Positions 1 through 9,320 are shown, numbered from the stretch's first letter. The stretch is 64,000 nucleotides of DNA from Actinomyces lilanjuaniae (GCF_003606385.1 NZ_CP032514.1:2604001-2668000); one strand, 5' to 3'. Notes: a model not told the origin generated them from the sequence alone. Numbers and translations: made by a program.

Positions 1-474
1 GTCGTAGGCTCCGCCCCCTACGCCGATGCCTATACCGCCCGGATCAGGTCCCTGGCGGACTCACGGGTCCGCCTGCTGGGTAGCGTCTGGGACCAGGAAC
101 TGCTCGACGCCCTCTACTGCGGCGCACTGCTCTACCTCCACGGGCACTCCGTGGGCGGCACCAATCCCTCGCTGCTACGGGCTATCGGCGCCGCAGCGGC
201 CGTAGACGCCTTCGACGTCGGCTTCAACCGGGAGGTCCTGGGAGACACCGGCCGTTACTGGCGCAGTCCCGAGGACGTCAGTGCTCTGGTTGCCTCCGCC
301 GAGTCCGATCCCGGCGCCCAGGCTGATCGCGGTCAGGCCGCCCAGCGCCGCGCCCGCCTCTACGACTGGGACCATGTCGCCACCCTCTACGAGTCCCTGG
401 CCCGCCGCCTGGCGGTGGGCGGCCCCGTGGCCAGGCGCCCCTCGGGTCGACGCACCGGAAGGACAAGCCTGTGA
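1..474 (+). CDS. Glycosyltransferase, rhamnosyltransferase-like (DUF1972 type), 3' part
   Basis: This is the C-terminal part of a gene that begins before the window; the reading frame is open from base 1. The motif HGHSVGGTNPSLLRA (about 139-183) is the acceptor/nucleotide-loop signature of GT4-like glycosyltransferases of the DUF1972 group, which add rhamnose or a similar sugar to lipid-linked surface polysaccharide precursors. The stretch FDVGFNREVLGDTGRY just after it is also typical of the group. The stop codon overlaps the next start as GTGA, so the two genes are translationally coupled. The family is clear from what remains; the sugar specificity is not. Confidence 0.8.
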   Translation, partial: VVGSAPYADAYTARIRSLADSRVRLLGSVWDQELLDALYCGALLYLHGHSVGGTNPSLLRAIGAAAAVDAFDVGFNREVLGDTGRYWRSPEDVSALVASAESDPGAQADRGQAAQRRARLYDWDHVATLYESLARRLAVGGPVARRPSGRRTGRTSL

Positions 475-1625
475 GCACGATCCTGGTCGCCCACCCCTCT
501 CCGGACCTGTACGGCTCTGACCTCCAGCTTGTCGAGACAGTCCGTGGCCTCCTCGGTGCCGGGCACACGGTCAAGGTGGCTCTTCCCACCGACGGCCCTC
601 TGCGCCCTGTCCTGCGCGCAGCCGGGGCACAGGTCGCCGTCACGCCCTTCACGGTGCTTCGCAAGGCCCTGCTCACGGCAGGGGGACTGACCTCGCTGGG
701 ACTTCACGCCGCGGGCGAGACCAGCCGCCTTCGCCGACTGGCACGCGCCAGCGGAGCCGACCTGGTCCTGACCAACACGGTGACGCTCCCGTGGTGGCCG
801 CTGGCCGGACGTGCCGCAGGCCTACCGGTCCTGGCCCACGTCCACGAGGCGGAGAGCACCCAGCACCGGCTCATCCGCTCCGGTCTCAACGCCCCGCTCC
901 TCGCGGCCTCCAGGATCGTGGTCAACTCCTCAGCGGCCCAGGAGACGCTCCTGTCGGTCCTGCCCCGGCTGGCCTCCCGGACCACCGTGGTGCACAACGG
1001 CGTGGCGGGCCCGCCCTCGCCCCCGGCACCGCTGCGTCGTCGCGGAGCCGACTCACCACTCCACGTTGTCATGGTGGGGCGGCTGTCTCCCCGCAAGGGC
1101 GTGGACGTGGTCCTGGAGGCGGTGGCCCTGCTGCGTCGCGGCAGCATGGACGCCTCCCTGACCGTGTGCGGTTCCGTCTTTCCCGGGTACGAGTGGTACG
1201 AGGAGGAACTGCGTCGGCGGGCTGCGCAGCAGGACCTGGCCGGGCACGTCCGCTTTCTCGGCTACGTCCACCCCACGTGGCCAGTGCTGGAGACGGCCGA
1301 CGTAGTGGCCGTCCCCTCCCGGGCGGAGCCCTTTGGCAACACGGCGGTGGAGGCCATGCACGCGGGACGGCCGCTGGTGGCCTCCCGGGTACAGGGCCTG
1401 GCAGAGGTCGTCACTGACGGCGAGACCGGCCTCCTGGTCCCGCCCGAGGAACCGGCTGCGCTGGCTCAGGCCCTGGGCGACCTAGCGGCCCACCCCGGCA
1501 AGGCCGCCCGGCTGGCACAGCAAGCTGTCCAGGACGCCGCAGCACGCTTCTCTGTCGAGGGCTACCGCGCCACCATGGTCGACATCGTCGCCGAGACCCT
1601 GGCCGACAGGGATGCTCCCGCGTAG
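471..1625 (+). CDS. Glycosyltransferase family 4 protein
   Basis: A 384-residue GT-B fold glycosyltransferase. The N-terminal half (about 1-180) is the acceptor domain; the C-terminal half starts at VVMVGRLSPRKGVDVVLEA (about 200) and carries the nucleotide-sugar site with the EPFGNTAVEAM segment (about 285) followed by GLAEVVTDGETGLLVPP. This matches the Glycos_transf_1 domain in full length. The GTG start is chosen because it overlaps the previous stop (GTGA). Together with the upstream gene it probably extends a lipid-linked surface glycan in the cytoplasm. The donor sugar cannot be deduced. Confidence 0.88.
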   Translation: MSTILVAHPSPDLYGSDLQLVETVRGLLGAGHTVKVALPTDGPLRPVLRAAGAQVAVTPFTVLRKALLTAGGLTSLGLHAAGETSRLRRLARASGADLVLTNTVTLPWWPLAGRAAGLPVLAHVHEAESTQHRLIRSGLNAPLLAASRIVVNSSAAQETLLSVLPRLASRTTVVHNGVAGPPSPPAPLRRRGADSPLHVVMVGRLSPRKGVDVVLEAVALLRRGSMDASLTVCGSVFPGYEWYEEELRRRAAQQDLAGHVRFLGYVHPTWPVLETADVVAVPSRAEPFGNTAVEAMHAGRPLVASRVQGLAEVVTDGETGLLVPPEEPAALAQALGDLAAHPGKAARLAQQAVQDAAARFSVEGYRATMVDIVAETLADRDAPA

Positions 1626-1719
1626 TTTGTCAGGCGACCGCAGAGCAACCAGAAAAGAAGGGCGTGTGGGTGAGTCTAGGGGTTGTGGTGGTGGTGTGGT
1701 GGGGGTTACGGTTTGGTTT

Positions 1720-2562
1720 ATGCGGATGAGTGAGCAGGAGTGGCACCAGGCGTGGCTGCACGCCACGCCTGAGTGGGTGGACGCGAACATGGACGACCTG
1801 GTGGAGGAGGGGTACGCGCCGATGGGTGTGGGTGCCCCCGTCACCGCCGAGCACGTGGGCTACTTCCAGGGTGTGCTGCCCGCCTCGGTGCTTCACCTGT
1901 GGGAGAGGTTCGGGTTCGACGGGTTCGGGCAGGGCCGGTGGTGGTTCACTGATCCGTTCCTGTGGGCGCCGGTGGTCGATGCCTGGCTGGAGGGCACCCC
2001 TGTGCCGTTCCCCAGCCAGCGGTGGTGGTGCCTGGCCCGCAACGCGACGGGGGACATGAGGCTGTGGGGGAGGTCTCCGGACCCGCCCTGGAGGTCACCC
2101 CCGCCCTGGGGCTGGTCTACCCCTACGCGGGCCACGCCCGGGACATGGCCGACCCGGTGATGCGTGAGCGCCTGGGCGCCACCACCCTGGCCTCCCCGAG
2201 GAGGAGGACCTGGACGACGACGACACGGGTGTGCTGGTGGCCGACTGGGCCATAGACAACCTGGGGGTGCTGGGGGCGGGCAGGTCTACGGGCTGACCCC
2301 GGCCTACTGCCTCACCGGGAGGGTGAGCACCAGCCAGGTGGGTGTCGAGGACGCGGTAGCCCACCTGGTCTTCCTGGCCCAGGCCCAGGACCACGTCCTG
2401 GAGCAGGACTTCTCCGCCGCCGCCGCACAGGCAGCCGCCACCATCGCCGCAGGCGGCCCGGGCACCGGCGGCAGCGGCAGCGACGGGACAGGTGGCGGCC
2501 CGGGCGGGGATGGTGGCCCCGGTGACGGCGGCGGTCCCGCCCCGGGTGGGGTGGGGTCGTGA
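1720..2562 (+). CDS. Tdi-type immunity protein (GAD-like plus DUF1851), three apparent frameshifts
   Basis: The N-terminal half (start ATG at 1720) is a GAD-like domain: AEHVGYFQGVLPASVLHLW, then GFDGFGQGRWWFTDPFLWAPV and a WWCLARNATGDMRLWG segment. The C-terminal part reads GQVYGLTPAYCLTGRVSTS and VEDAVAHLVFLAQAQD, the DUF1851 signature. This domain pair is that of Tdi immunity proteins, which neutralise Tde DNase toxins of Agrobacterium. The frame shifts at three short runs (2066-2070, 2194-2197, 2278-2280); adding one base to each restores a continuous product. The tail is a long Gly-rich stretch that may link to the toxin frame. Its neighbour is the Ntox15 toxin, the matching partner. Origin by transfer is likely because it splits a glycan locus. 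Confidence 0.72.
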
Positions 2563-3932
2563 CGCCCAGGCGCTGGCGGGCCGGCCCCGCTGGCTCAGGC
2601 GCGGGCGCCCCACCGCCCCCGCCGCTGGTCCCGCCGCCCCTGGCGGTGTGCCCGGTGGTGGGCCGGTCCCCGGCCACAGCGGTGGTGGTCAGGCCCCCGG
2701 CCACGGGGGCGCGGCTTCCGCTTCCGCCCTGGTGGCCTCTGACATGTTCACTCCCGGCAGGGCGGGTGGCCAGGGGGTGCTGGTGTGGGAGGGGGCTGCT
2801 GCGGCGCCTGACAGTCCGCTGGCCTGGCACTCGCGGGTGCCTGTGGAGGTGTTCTTCCACACCGGCCACCACGACTCCACCCGGGTCCTGGCACCCGAGT
2901 TCACCCGCCAGCTCGACCGCCAGTTCTCGGCCCTGTCCCTGCTGTCGGCGGAGCGCCTGCTGGAGGGCATCCGCGCCTACCGCGACCAGGGCCGCCAGCC
3001 CACCTCCAAGGCAACCAGGAAAAGACGCAAGAAGTTCATGAAGGAGGTCGTGGGCGACCTGCAGCGTGTGCACCGGCTCTCCCGGGAGGACGCGCGGGCC
3101 GCGACGCGGGAGGTGGACCGGGCGCTGGTGGTCCTCCACGAGCCCGACCAGCTCCTGGCCGGGCCAGGCGGCCCCGCCACCACCGGGCCGCAGCCCGGCT
3201 ACCCCTCCCTGGGCCACGGGCAGGTCAACTCCTCCATCGGGGGCCAGAACAAGCCCATGGTGGCGGTCCTGGAGCAGGCCGCCCTGGCCGTCCCACCCGA
3301 CCAGAGGCCGCGGGTGCGCCTGCTGGTGCGCGCCGTCCTCACCGGCTCCCCCGACCTGGCCCAGGACCTGCGTGCCGGCCAGGCGCACCTGGAGCCGCGC
3401 ACCCAGGCCCAGGTGAGCGCCACCAGCCCCCGGGGGCCGCCGTGGACCCCCACCCACGTCGCCTCCACCATCGCCACCGGCCACACCCCTGGCACCCACC
3501 ACCAGCGCAGGACCAGGGACCCGGCCAGGCACCGCCATCCCAGCCACCGCAGCCCGCCCCGGGCCAGCCGGGCCACAAGATCAGCCCCGAGGAGGTTCTG
3601 GCTGACATCGAGGCCCGCGTCCAGCAGATGAGCCAGGACACCCGCGCCCAGCAGCCCTCCCAGCCCGGGCCGCACGGGAGGCACCCGCCGGGACCGGCCC
3701 CTCCCGCACCACCCGCCTGCGCGAGGCCTCCTTCCCCCACCCGCCCACCACCGCCGTACGAACACCACCAGCACAGCAGCCACCCCAGGCAGGACCCGCC
3801 ACGGGCCAGCCGTCCCGGCCGCTGACCCGCGAGGAGGTCCTGGCCAGGATCACCGCAGCCGCCCAGCAGCCCACCCAGCCCCCACCCCACGCCAGACCCC
3901 CACCAGAAAACACCGACGCAACCGAGGCCTAG
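2492..3932 (+). CDS. Ntox15 (Tde-like) polymorphic nuclease toxin, frameshifted at the ends
   Basis: The conserved core runs from about 2830 to 3400: VPVEVFFHTGHHDSTRV, EFTRQLDRQFSALSLLSAER, then ALVVLHEPDQ and GHGQVNSSIGGQN. This is the Ntox15/Toxin_43 pattern; HEPD at 3137-3148 is the HxxD catalytic motif of Tde DNases, so the active site looks intact. Before the core lies a Gly/Pro linker (2500-2760) without a signal peptide or recognisable delivery domain. After it the frame moves twice, again as if single bases were missing, into a Pro/Gln-rich tail ending with TAG at 3930-3932. That tail contains two related motifs, SPEEVLADIEARVQQ and TREEVLARITAAAQQ. The true start is uncertain: it may be a GTG/ATG near 2492-2530 or the frame may continue from the immunity gene. 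Confidence 0.68.
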
Positions 3933-3965
3933 GCCGCTAAAACCCACCCGCACACACCCGCGCAC

Positions 3966-4910
3966 CTAGATCGCCGTCTGGGAGTCCGCTCTCCGTGCGG
4001 GCCTCAGCGGGTCCACCGCACCTCCCAGGCTCAGGTCCACCTGTCCTTCCAGGGGCTGTCCGGGGCGCTCGAAGGGGACCAGGCCGTCGCACAGGAGCAC
4101 CGCCATCTCGACAAAACTGGAGTGCGCGGCCCCGACAAGGTGCTGTGCGCTGGCGAGCAGGTAGAGGTCCGCCACCGCGGAGCGCACACCCTGGGTCGTG
4201 TTGTAGCCGCCCTTTCCCTCCAGGGCCAGGCACCCGTCGAACTCCTCCATGAGCCTGTCCTGCCCCTCCCTGGTGTCACAGGACAGGAAGAAGGCCGCCT
4301 CCGGGTGCTCGGAGCGGATCTGGTGCATCCGCTGCACGAACCACTCCAAGGGCGAGGAGCACAGGGTACGGGTGTGAGACACGCGGTGAGTACGTACCTG
4401 GACCCCGACGTAGGGACGTCCCCGAAGGTGGGTGTCGTAAAAGGAACGCACCACCTCAGCCACAGGATCGACCGGCGTGAGCTCGCGCAGGTAGTACCCC
4501 CAGGGCCGTGGGACGGAAGCACCGCCCCATCCGGCCGCGCGGGCCGCGTCATCTGCCTGACCCTGCCAGCCGGGATCCTCCCACGTCACCGGCAGGCCGT
4601 GGGACCGGATCTGCCACAGGTGCTCGCGTCGTAGTTCGGGTCCCAGAAGGACGTCTGAAGGCGGCCGGAACGGGGCGCGGACAGCCAGCACCGCTGAGAC
4701 CAGGCGAGGAACCCTCCGCCCTGCCCTGAACACCCACAGGTCCTCCATACGTGGTCCGAAGGACTTCCCGGTGCTCCACACGTAGTACAGGTCGCGCTCT
4801 TCTGCCTCAGCCAGGGCCTGGGCCGACAACAGGGCACGGACACGGTTGCCCAGCCCGTCAAGGCGGCCGGTGCGGACCAGAAGCGCCTGGCGACCAGTCA
4901 AAAGCGGCAT
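3966..4910 (-). CDS. Fucosyltransferase-like protein
   Basis: A 314-residue protein with an N-terminal GLGNRVRALLSAQALAEAE segment (the G-x-GNR donor-site signature of GT11/GT23-like fucosyltransferases) and a central VGVQVRTHRVSHTRT segment that resembles the HxRR-type GDP-binding motif, though with Q/T substitutions. The end shows YLLASAQHLVGAAHSSFVEMA, the usual SxS/F donor-contact region. No signal peptide or membrane segment, so it should act in the cytoplasm on a lipid-linked acceptor. AGGAGG lies 5 bases before the ATG. It is the last gene of the reverse set that includes the flippase and CDP-alcohol phosphotransferase. The transferred sugar may be fucose or another deoxyhexose; this is inference. 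Confidence 0.65.
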   Translation of the reverse strand: MPLLTGRQALLVRTGRLDGLGNRVRALLSAQALAEAEERDLYYVWSTGKSFGPRMEDLWVFRAGRRVPRLVSAVLAVRAPFRPPSDVLLGPELRREHLWQIRSHGLPVTWEDPGWQGQADDAARAAGWGGASVPRPWGYYLRELTPVDPVAEVVRSFYDTHLRGRPYVGVQVRTHRVSHTRTLCSSPLEWFVQRMHQIRSEHPEAAFFLSCDTREGQDRLMEEFDGCLALEGKGGYNTTQGVRSAVADLYLLASAQHLVGAAHSSFVEMAVLLCDGLVPFERPGQPLEGQVDLSLGGAVDPLRPARRADSQTAI

Positions 4911-5061
4911 AGTACCTCCTGGCTCCCTGCCTGCCGGGGCGAGAGCAGCCCCTGTGCCGAGTACGCCCGGTGCACTCGGTGCACCCAGCGGGAGCGGCCC
5001 CGCCCGGGCGCGCAGTCCAGGTTCTCCCGCATGAAGTCACTCACCCGATGTCACCCACCGG

Positions 5062-5778
5062 CTACAGCCGTCTCATTTCAAGGTACCACTTGGGCAGGGC
5101 CAGAAGGACGTAGGCGCCATACCCCACAAGCATCAGGCCGTAGACCCAGACAAAGACCACGGGTGTGAACCGGGTCGCCAGGACCAGGCACAAGAGCCCG
5201 TAGTCAGTAGGTACTGACAGCACAGACTTGAGCATGCCAGCTCGTCCCTCATCGCGGGCCAGAGGCGTCCCCCCGTGGTAGCGCAGCTGGTAGGTGAGGA
5301 TGTAGCTGAAGAAGTGGACGTTTTGGACCGCCCCGAAAGCTAGGGGCACGAGCAGCAGCGTGTCGGGCAGCCCGGAGAACCGGTAGAGGCCTACCGCAAC
5401 CGCTCCGTGGATAGTCGCAAGCTTGACCGCGTCAGCGACGTGGTCAAGCCACTCACCCGCCTTGGAGCCCCCGTGGCGCAGGCGGGCCAGCTGGCCGTCT
5501 GCGGAGTCCAGGGCGTAGCCGAGCATGAGCAGCAGGGAGGTGGCCACTGCCGCCACCACTGTGGGCCGCCACAGGGCGATCAGCAGTATCCCTGCGGCCG
5601 TACACAGGCCGGACAGACAGGTAACCTGGTCCGGCGTCATTCCCAGACGGTGGGCGATAGCCGCCAGGACTCGCCCGACTGGGCGGTTGACAAGCCGGGA
5701 GTACAGGGGTGCCCCCGCTCTGGACTTCTGCGCAGCAGACAGAGCGCGAATATTGTCAGCGACGCTCGTCGTGGTCAT
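5062..5778 (-). CDS. CDP-alcohol phosphatidyltransferase family protein
   Basis: A 238-residue integral membrane enzyme with the complete family signature D-x2-DG-x2-AR-x8-G-x3-D-x3-D: DSADGQLARLRHGGSKAGEW followed by LDHVAD (about residues 89-116). Both metal-binding Asp pairs are present. Five to six hydrophobic segments surround it. Family members transfer an alcohol phosphate from a CDP-alcohol or CDP-diacylglycerol. The start overlaps the end of the flippase gene by 23 bases, so they are co-transcribed. Because a CDP-alcohol-forming cytidylyltransferase is encoded nearby (9320-9760), a role in modifying the surface glycan or a glycolipid is more likely than general phospholipid synthesis; this is inferred. 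Confidence 0.82.
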   Translation of the reverse strand: MTTTSVADNIRALSAAQKSRAGAPLYSRLVNRPVGRVLAAIAHRLGMTPDQVTCLSGLCTAAGILLIALWRPTVVAAVATSLLLMLGYALDSADGQLARLRHGGSKAGEWLDHVADAVKLATIHGAVAVGLYRFSGLPDTLLLVPLAFGAVQNVHFFSYILTYQLRYHGGTPLARDEGRAGMLKSVLSVPTDYGLLCLVLATRFTPVVFVWVYGLMLVGYGAYVLLALPKWYLEMRRL

Positions 5779-7327
5779 GGTGGCTCTCCTCGGATGGTGA
5801 CACTACAGGCTGGTCCCCGACAGGGTCAGGAACAGCACCGGGCTCCTTGGGATCATGCTCACCCACATCATCACCCGCAGCCCTGGAGGCGCCTACGACG
5901 TGGGGGCCGTCCAAGGCACCGTCGGAGCCGGACCAGCCTGCCCGTCGACGGCGAAGGTCGCGACGCACCCACCAGGCGTAGGGAAGGATCTGGCACAGGA
6001 CCACCGAGACGAGGGAGCCGACGATAGGACCTGCCGCACCCATCGGTGTGATGAGCAGCCAGGACAGGGCAAGGTTGACAGGGACAAGCACCAGGACCGG
6101 CCCTACCTGGAACTGGAGGCCCCGAGGGTCAGTCATGTACATGCCCAGGGGCTGCTTGGCCGCCTCGACGGCGACATAGAGGACATAGGCACCCACAAGC
6201 ACCACCGGCAGCGCGATCTCGCCGTCCGACAGGACCCGGGCGGCCCAGGGGGTAGCGCCGGCCAGCAGCAGGGCGGCCAGCAGGCCCGCCCCTGCGAAGG
6301 CGGCCGCGGGCCTGAAGGGGCTCTCGGTGCGCCGGTCCGCTCGTGCCCTGGCGAACAGCGGCCACATAGCCACACCAGTGACCATGACCGTCTGGGTCAA
6401 GAGGTTGAACAAGGTCGCAGCCAGGTTGTACTGGGCCAGGGCGTCAGGAGCCCCCAGGTGGGACAGGAGGAGGCGGTCGGTCTGGAAGGCGAGCGGGATC
6501 ACCAGGGACTGCACCAGCTGAGGCCCCGCCGTACCGCGGATGCTGACACCCCTGACGCTGCGCACACGGGGCACGTCACGCACCGCCTCGCGCAGCAGCG
6601 GACTGGTAGCACGCCAGGCCACGACGACGCAGATGACCGAGACCAGGACGTTGGCGAGGTAGGAGTAGACCGACACCGCGTTGCCTGCTCCGGTACGAGT
6701 CACCACCGCCGCCAGCAGCATACAGGTCATGGCAGGCGAGACCACGCCCTGGCTGATGACCTGGGTCGCCGAGCGGCCCAGGCCGATGACGACACGCTGC
6801 CCCACGGACAGCGGAAGGGCCGCCGCGTAGACCAGGAGGCAGAGGGTCGCCGTCCTACCGCCTCCCTCCATGAGCCGCGCCCCCAGGAGGGAAGGCCACA
6901 GCCCCAGGAGACCGACAACCACGCCCGCTGTGGCAATCACCAGGGCCGAGCACAGCAGGACCCGGATCGCGGTGGTGATGGTACGTCGTACCAGCGAGTC
7001 CCGGGCAGGGTCCGCCGAGCCCGCCACGGCGTTGAGGATCACCGCCCCGATCCCCAGGTCAGTGAAGGGCATGAGGTTGGGGAACGTAGCCAGCAGACCG
7101 TACTGGGCATAGGCATCGGTACCAAAGTGCCCGATGATGAGACGGGTGTTGACCAGACCGAACAGTCCCGAGACACCCATCACTACCACCTTGGCCACAG
7201 CAGTGCGGCCGACGGAGGACCAGGTGCCGCGCCCCGCAGGACGCCCGCCCCGCGAAGGCACACCCCGGTCAGCAGCCGCCTCCCGCCCGCCCGGCCCCGC
7301 AGCTGCGACGGCGCCAGGGAACCTCAT
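5756..7327 (-). CDS. Polysaccharide flippase (MOP superfamily, Wzx-like)
   Basis: A polytopic membrane protein of about 523 residues with 12-14 hydrophobic segments, starting around SSVGRTAVAKVVVMGVSGLF. The layout (Asn-Thr-Arg after the first helix, NTRLIIGHFGTDAYAQYGLL, and a long central loop) is that of MOP exporters that flip undecaprenyl-linked oligosaccharides across the membrane. The second ATG (7327) is preferred over that at 7333 because GAGGAG lies 7 bases upstream of it but only one base from the first. A charged, His-rich cytoplasmic tail overlaps the CDP-alcohol phosphotransferase start. It probably exports the glycan unit made by the neighbouring glycosyltransferases. Confidence 0.82.
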   Translation of the reverse strand: MRFPGAVAAAGPGGREAAADRGVPSRGGRPAGRGTWSSVGRTAVAKVVVMGVSGLFGLVNTRLIIGHFGTDAYAQYGLLATFPNLMPFTDLGIGAVILNAVAGSADPARDSLVRRTITTAIRVLLCSALVIATAGVVVGLLGLWPSLLGARLMEGGGRTATLCLLVYAAALPLSVGQRVVIGLGRSATQVISQGVVSPAMTCMLLAAVVTRTGAGNAVSVYSYLANVLVSVICVVVAWRATSPLLREAVRDVPRVRSVRGVSIRGTAGPQLVQSLVIPLAFQTDRLLLSHLGAPDALAQYNLAATLFNLLTQTVMVTGVAMWPLFARARADRRTESPFRPAAAFAGAGLLAALLLAGATPWAARVLSDGEIALPVVLVGAYVLYVAVEAAKQPLGMYMTDPRGLQFQVGPVLVLVPVNLALSWLLITPMGAAGPIVGSLVSVVLCQILPYAWWVRRDLRRRRAGWSGSDGALDGPHVVGASRAAGDDVGEHDPKEPGAVPDPVGDQPVVSPSEESHHDHDERR

Positions 7328-7333
7328 CCTCAT

Positions 7334-7832
7334 GCTCCTCAGCTCATCCTCCTCGGCTCGTAGTCACTGGCGCAGCACGCTCCGTCCCGGGCGGCCGACC
7401 ACCGGGTAGATGATTGCCCAGCCGAGGCTCTGACGCGAGCCGAGATCTCCACGCGGACCTTCCGCCCACAGGCCGACAAGATCCGGGACAAAGATCAGCC
7501 TAAGGGCATTTTCTTTATCAACCCGTGATTTTCTCAACGTGATGCCGCGGCGCTTGGAGGGCGCACGCAAAACGGCTCAGTCTCAGCGTTCCGAAGGATC
7601 CTGAACACTTCCTGAGCACTCCCTCCCCGCATGGTGCAAACGGGGCTGCCGTTGCGGAGCCGAGACTTCGTGTAGCATTTTAATATCCGACAATCTTGAG
7701 AACGCCGCTGCGATCTTTGCCACTTGCCACATAATCCGCCACAGATATCAGTAGCATTCATGAAATCACGGGGACGACAGGCTCCCCAGCCGACCCGCCT
7801 CTGCCCCTACACAGACCCTCACGGAGCCCGCC
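7334..7832. promoter_or_regulatory. AT-richer divergent intergenic region
   Basis: About 500 bases between the divergent flippase and sugar-phosphate transferase genes. No reading frame with family similarity is present. The stretch 7490-7765 is clearly richer in A/T than the surroundings (for example around 7675-7700 and 7725-7765), which is what divergent promoters in this genome would look like, but no pair of -35/-10 boxes with good spacing could be fixed. It is the obvious place for control of the glycopolymer genes. Confidence 0.4.
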
Positions 7833-9320
7833 TTGACCACCTCCTCCTTGACGCTGCCGCTGCCGGAGCAGCGCCAGCCACCCTCGTCGGGGCATGACAC
7901 CGCCGCCATTCCTGCGCCGCGCAGCCCCTGGGCCCGCGTACGCGCGGACCTGATGACCTGGCTAGTCCTCAACGACCTGTTTGCCGTCGCCCTGCCCGCC
8001 TGGGTCGTCGCGGGTGTCCGACGCCCCGAGGCAGCACTAGCCGTCGCCCTGACCGGGCTGCTCATGATCGTCACCGCCTGGCTCCTAGGCGCCCTGGGGA
8101 TGGACACGATCGAGCAGGGCAGCCCGTCAACGGGCCACCTCTTCACAGCAGGGCTGGCAACTGTCCCTGCAGCCGCCCTCCTGGCAGGCATGCCGGTCGC
8201 GGAACTGCTGGCGGGCACCTCCTCGACCGCGACTCCCACCGAGACAGCCGTGTTCATGGGACTCGCGGTCCAGGTTATCCTGGCCATGGCCGGGCGTCAG
8301 GTCGAGTCCGCGTGGTTGCGCCGACGCCGCCTGGAGGGCTACGGCCTGCGCCGTACCCTCGTCATCATGGGCCCCGGGGCACAGCCGATGCTCACCCACC
8401 TGCGCAGGCACCCGATGGACGGGTTCCTCATCGTGGGCTACCTGTCCTCCGGCCAGGAGGCCTCGGCACACTCAGCGACACCGGTCCGCAGCGCCCAGCA
8501 CATCGCCTCGGTGGTCCGGGCCGAGCAGATCGACGTGGTCATGACGGTCGGATCGGTCCTGCCTGAGGACCTGGTCACGGTCATGCGCGGCCTGGAGTCC
8601 ACCCAGACCCGCCTCATCGTGGCCCCCGGCCTGCAGGACGTCGTCCCGGGGCGCATGAGCAGCCTGTCCATCACCAACGGCTGGACCGGAGTCATCGCCG
8701 TGAGGACGCGTCGTACACGCGCGCTGGGCAAGTCGCTGTTCGACCGGCTGGTGGGCTCCCTGCTGCTTCTGGCAGCCTCGCCCCTGCTGCTGGTGACCGC
8801 CCTCGCCGTACGCCTGGACTCCGCCGGCCCGGCGTTCTACGCCCAGGAGCGCGTGGGCCGGGAGGGCGTCCCCTTCACCATGTGGAAGTTCCGCTCCATG
8901 TACTCCGACGCCGACCAGCGTCGCGACTTCGTGGTCAGCACGGGCGGTGACGCAGGCAACGAGGTCATGTTCAAGGACAGGCAGGACCCGCGTATCACCC
9001 GTGTGGGACGGACTATTCGGCGCCTGTCTATCGACGAGCTGCCCCAGCTGCTCAACGTGGTGCGCGGTGAGATGAGCCTGGTGGGACCCCGTCCCGCACT
9101 CCCCCACGAGGTCGAGCAGTACGATGCTGAGGCGCGCCGACGGCTCCTGGTCAAGCCTGGCATGACCGGGCTGTGGCAGGTCTCCGGGCGCTCTGACCTG
9201 TCCTGGGCCTCCACCGTGGCACTGGACAGGCACTACGTCGACAACCGTGGCGGGGCGCTGGACGCGAGGATCCTCGCTGGCACGCTGCGCGCCGTCATCG
9301 GCGGGAAGGGAGCCTACTGA
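7833..9320 (+). CDS. Polyprenyl glycosylphosphotransferase (exopolysaccharide initiating enzyme)
   Basis: A 495-residue WcaJ/CpsE-type enzyme. The N-terminal half has four hydrophobic helices and a cytoplasmic CoA-binding-like domain; the C-terminal third (about 300-495) is the bacterial sugar transferase domain: LFDRLVGSLLLLAASPLLL re-entrant helix, AFYAQERVGREGVPFTMWKF, the RLSIDELPQLLNVVRGEMSL catalytic block, VGPRPALPHE and KPGMTGLWQVSGRS. It transfers a sugar-1-phosphate to undecaprenyl phosphate and so starts assembly of a surface polysaccharide. The TTG start at 7833 has GGAG 8 bases upstream. It overlaps the cytidylyltransferase gene by one base (TGATG), forming an operon. Confidence 0.92.
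   Translation: MTTSSLTLPLPEQRQPPSSGHDTAAIPAPRSPWARVRADLMTWLVLNDLFAVALPAWVVAGVRRPEAALAVALTGLLMIVTAWLLGALGMDTIEQGSPSTGHLFTAGLATVPAAALLAGMPVAELLAGTSSTATPTETAVFMGLAVQVILAMAGRQVESAWLRRRRLEGYGLRRTLVIMGPGAQPMLTHLRRHPMDGFLIVGYLSSGQEASAHSATPVRSAQHIASVVRAEQIDVVMTVGSVLPEDLVTVMRGLESTQTRLIVAPGLQDVVPGRMSSLSITNGWTGVIAVRTRRTRALGKSLFDRLVGSLLLLAASPLLLVTALAVRLDSAGPAFYAQERVGREGVPFTMWKFRSMYSDADQRRDFVVSTGGDAGNEVMFKDRQDPRITRVGRTIRRLSIDELPQLLNVVRGEMSLVGPRPALPHEVEQYDAEARRRLLVKPGMTGLWQVSGRSDLSWASTVALDRHYVDNRGGALDARILAGTLRAVIGGKGAY

Noticed and set aside
1720..3932. Type VI or type VII secretion genes accompanying the toxin
   Set aside because: No VgrG, PAAR, Hcp, sheath, EccC or WXG100 gene was seen in the window.
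7534..7761. Small reverse-strand frame of 75 codons in the glycan intergenic region
   Set aside because: No ribosome-binding site, Cys/Arg-rich composition and no recognisable domain.
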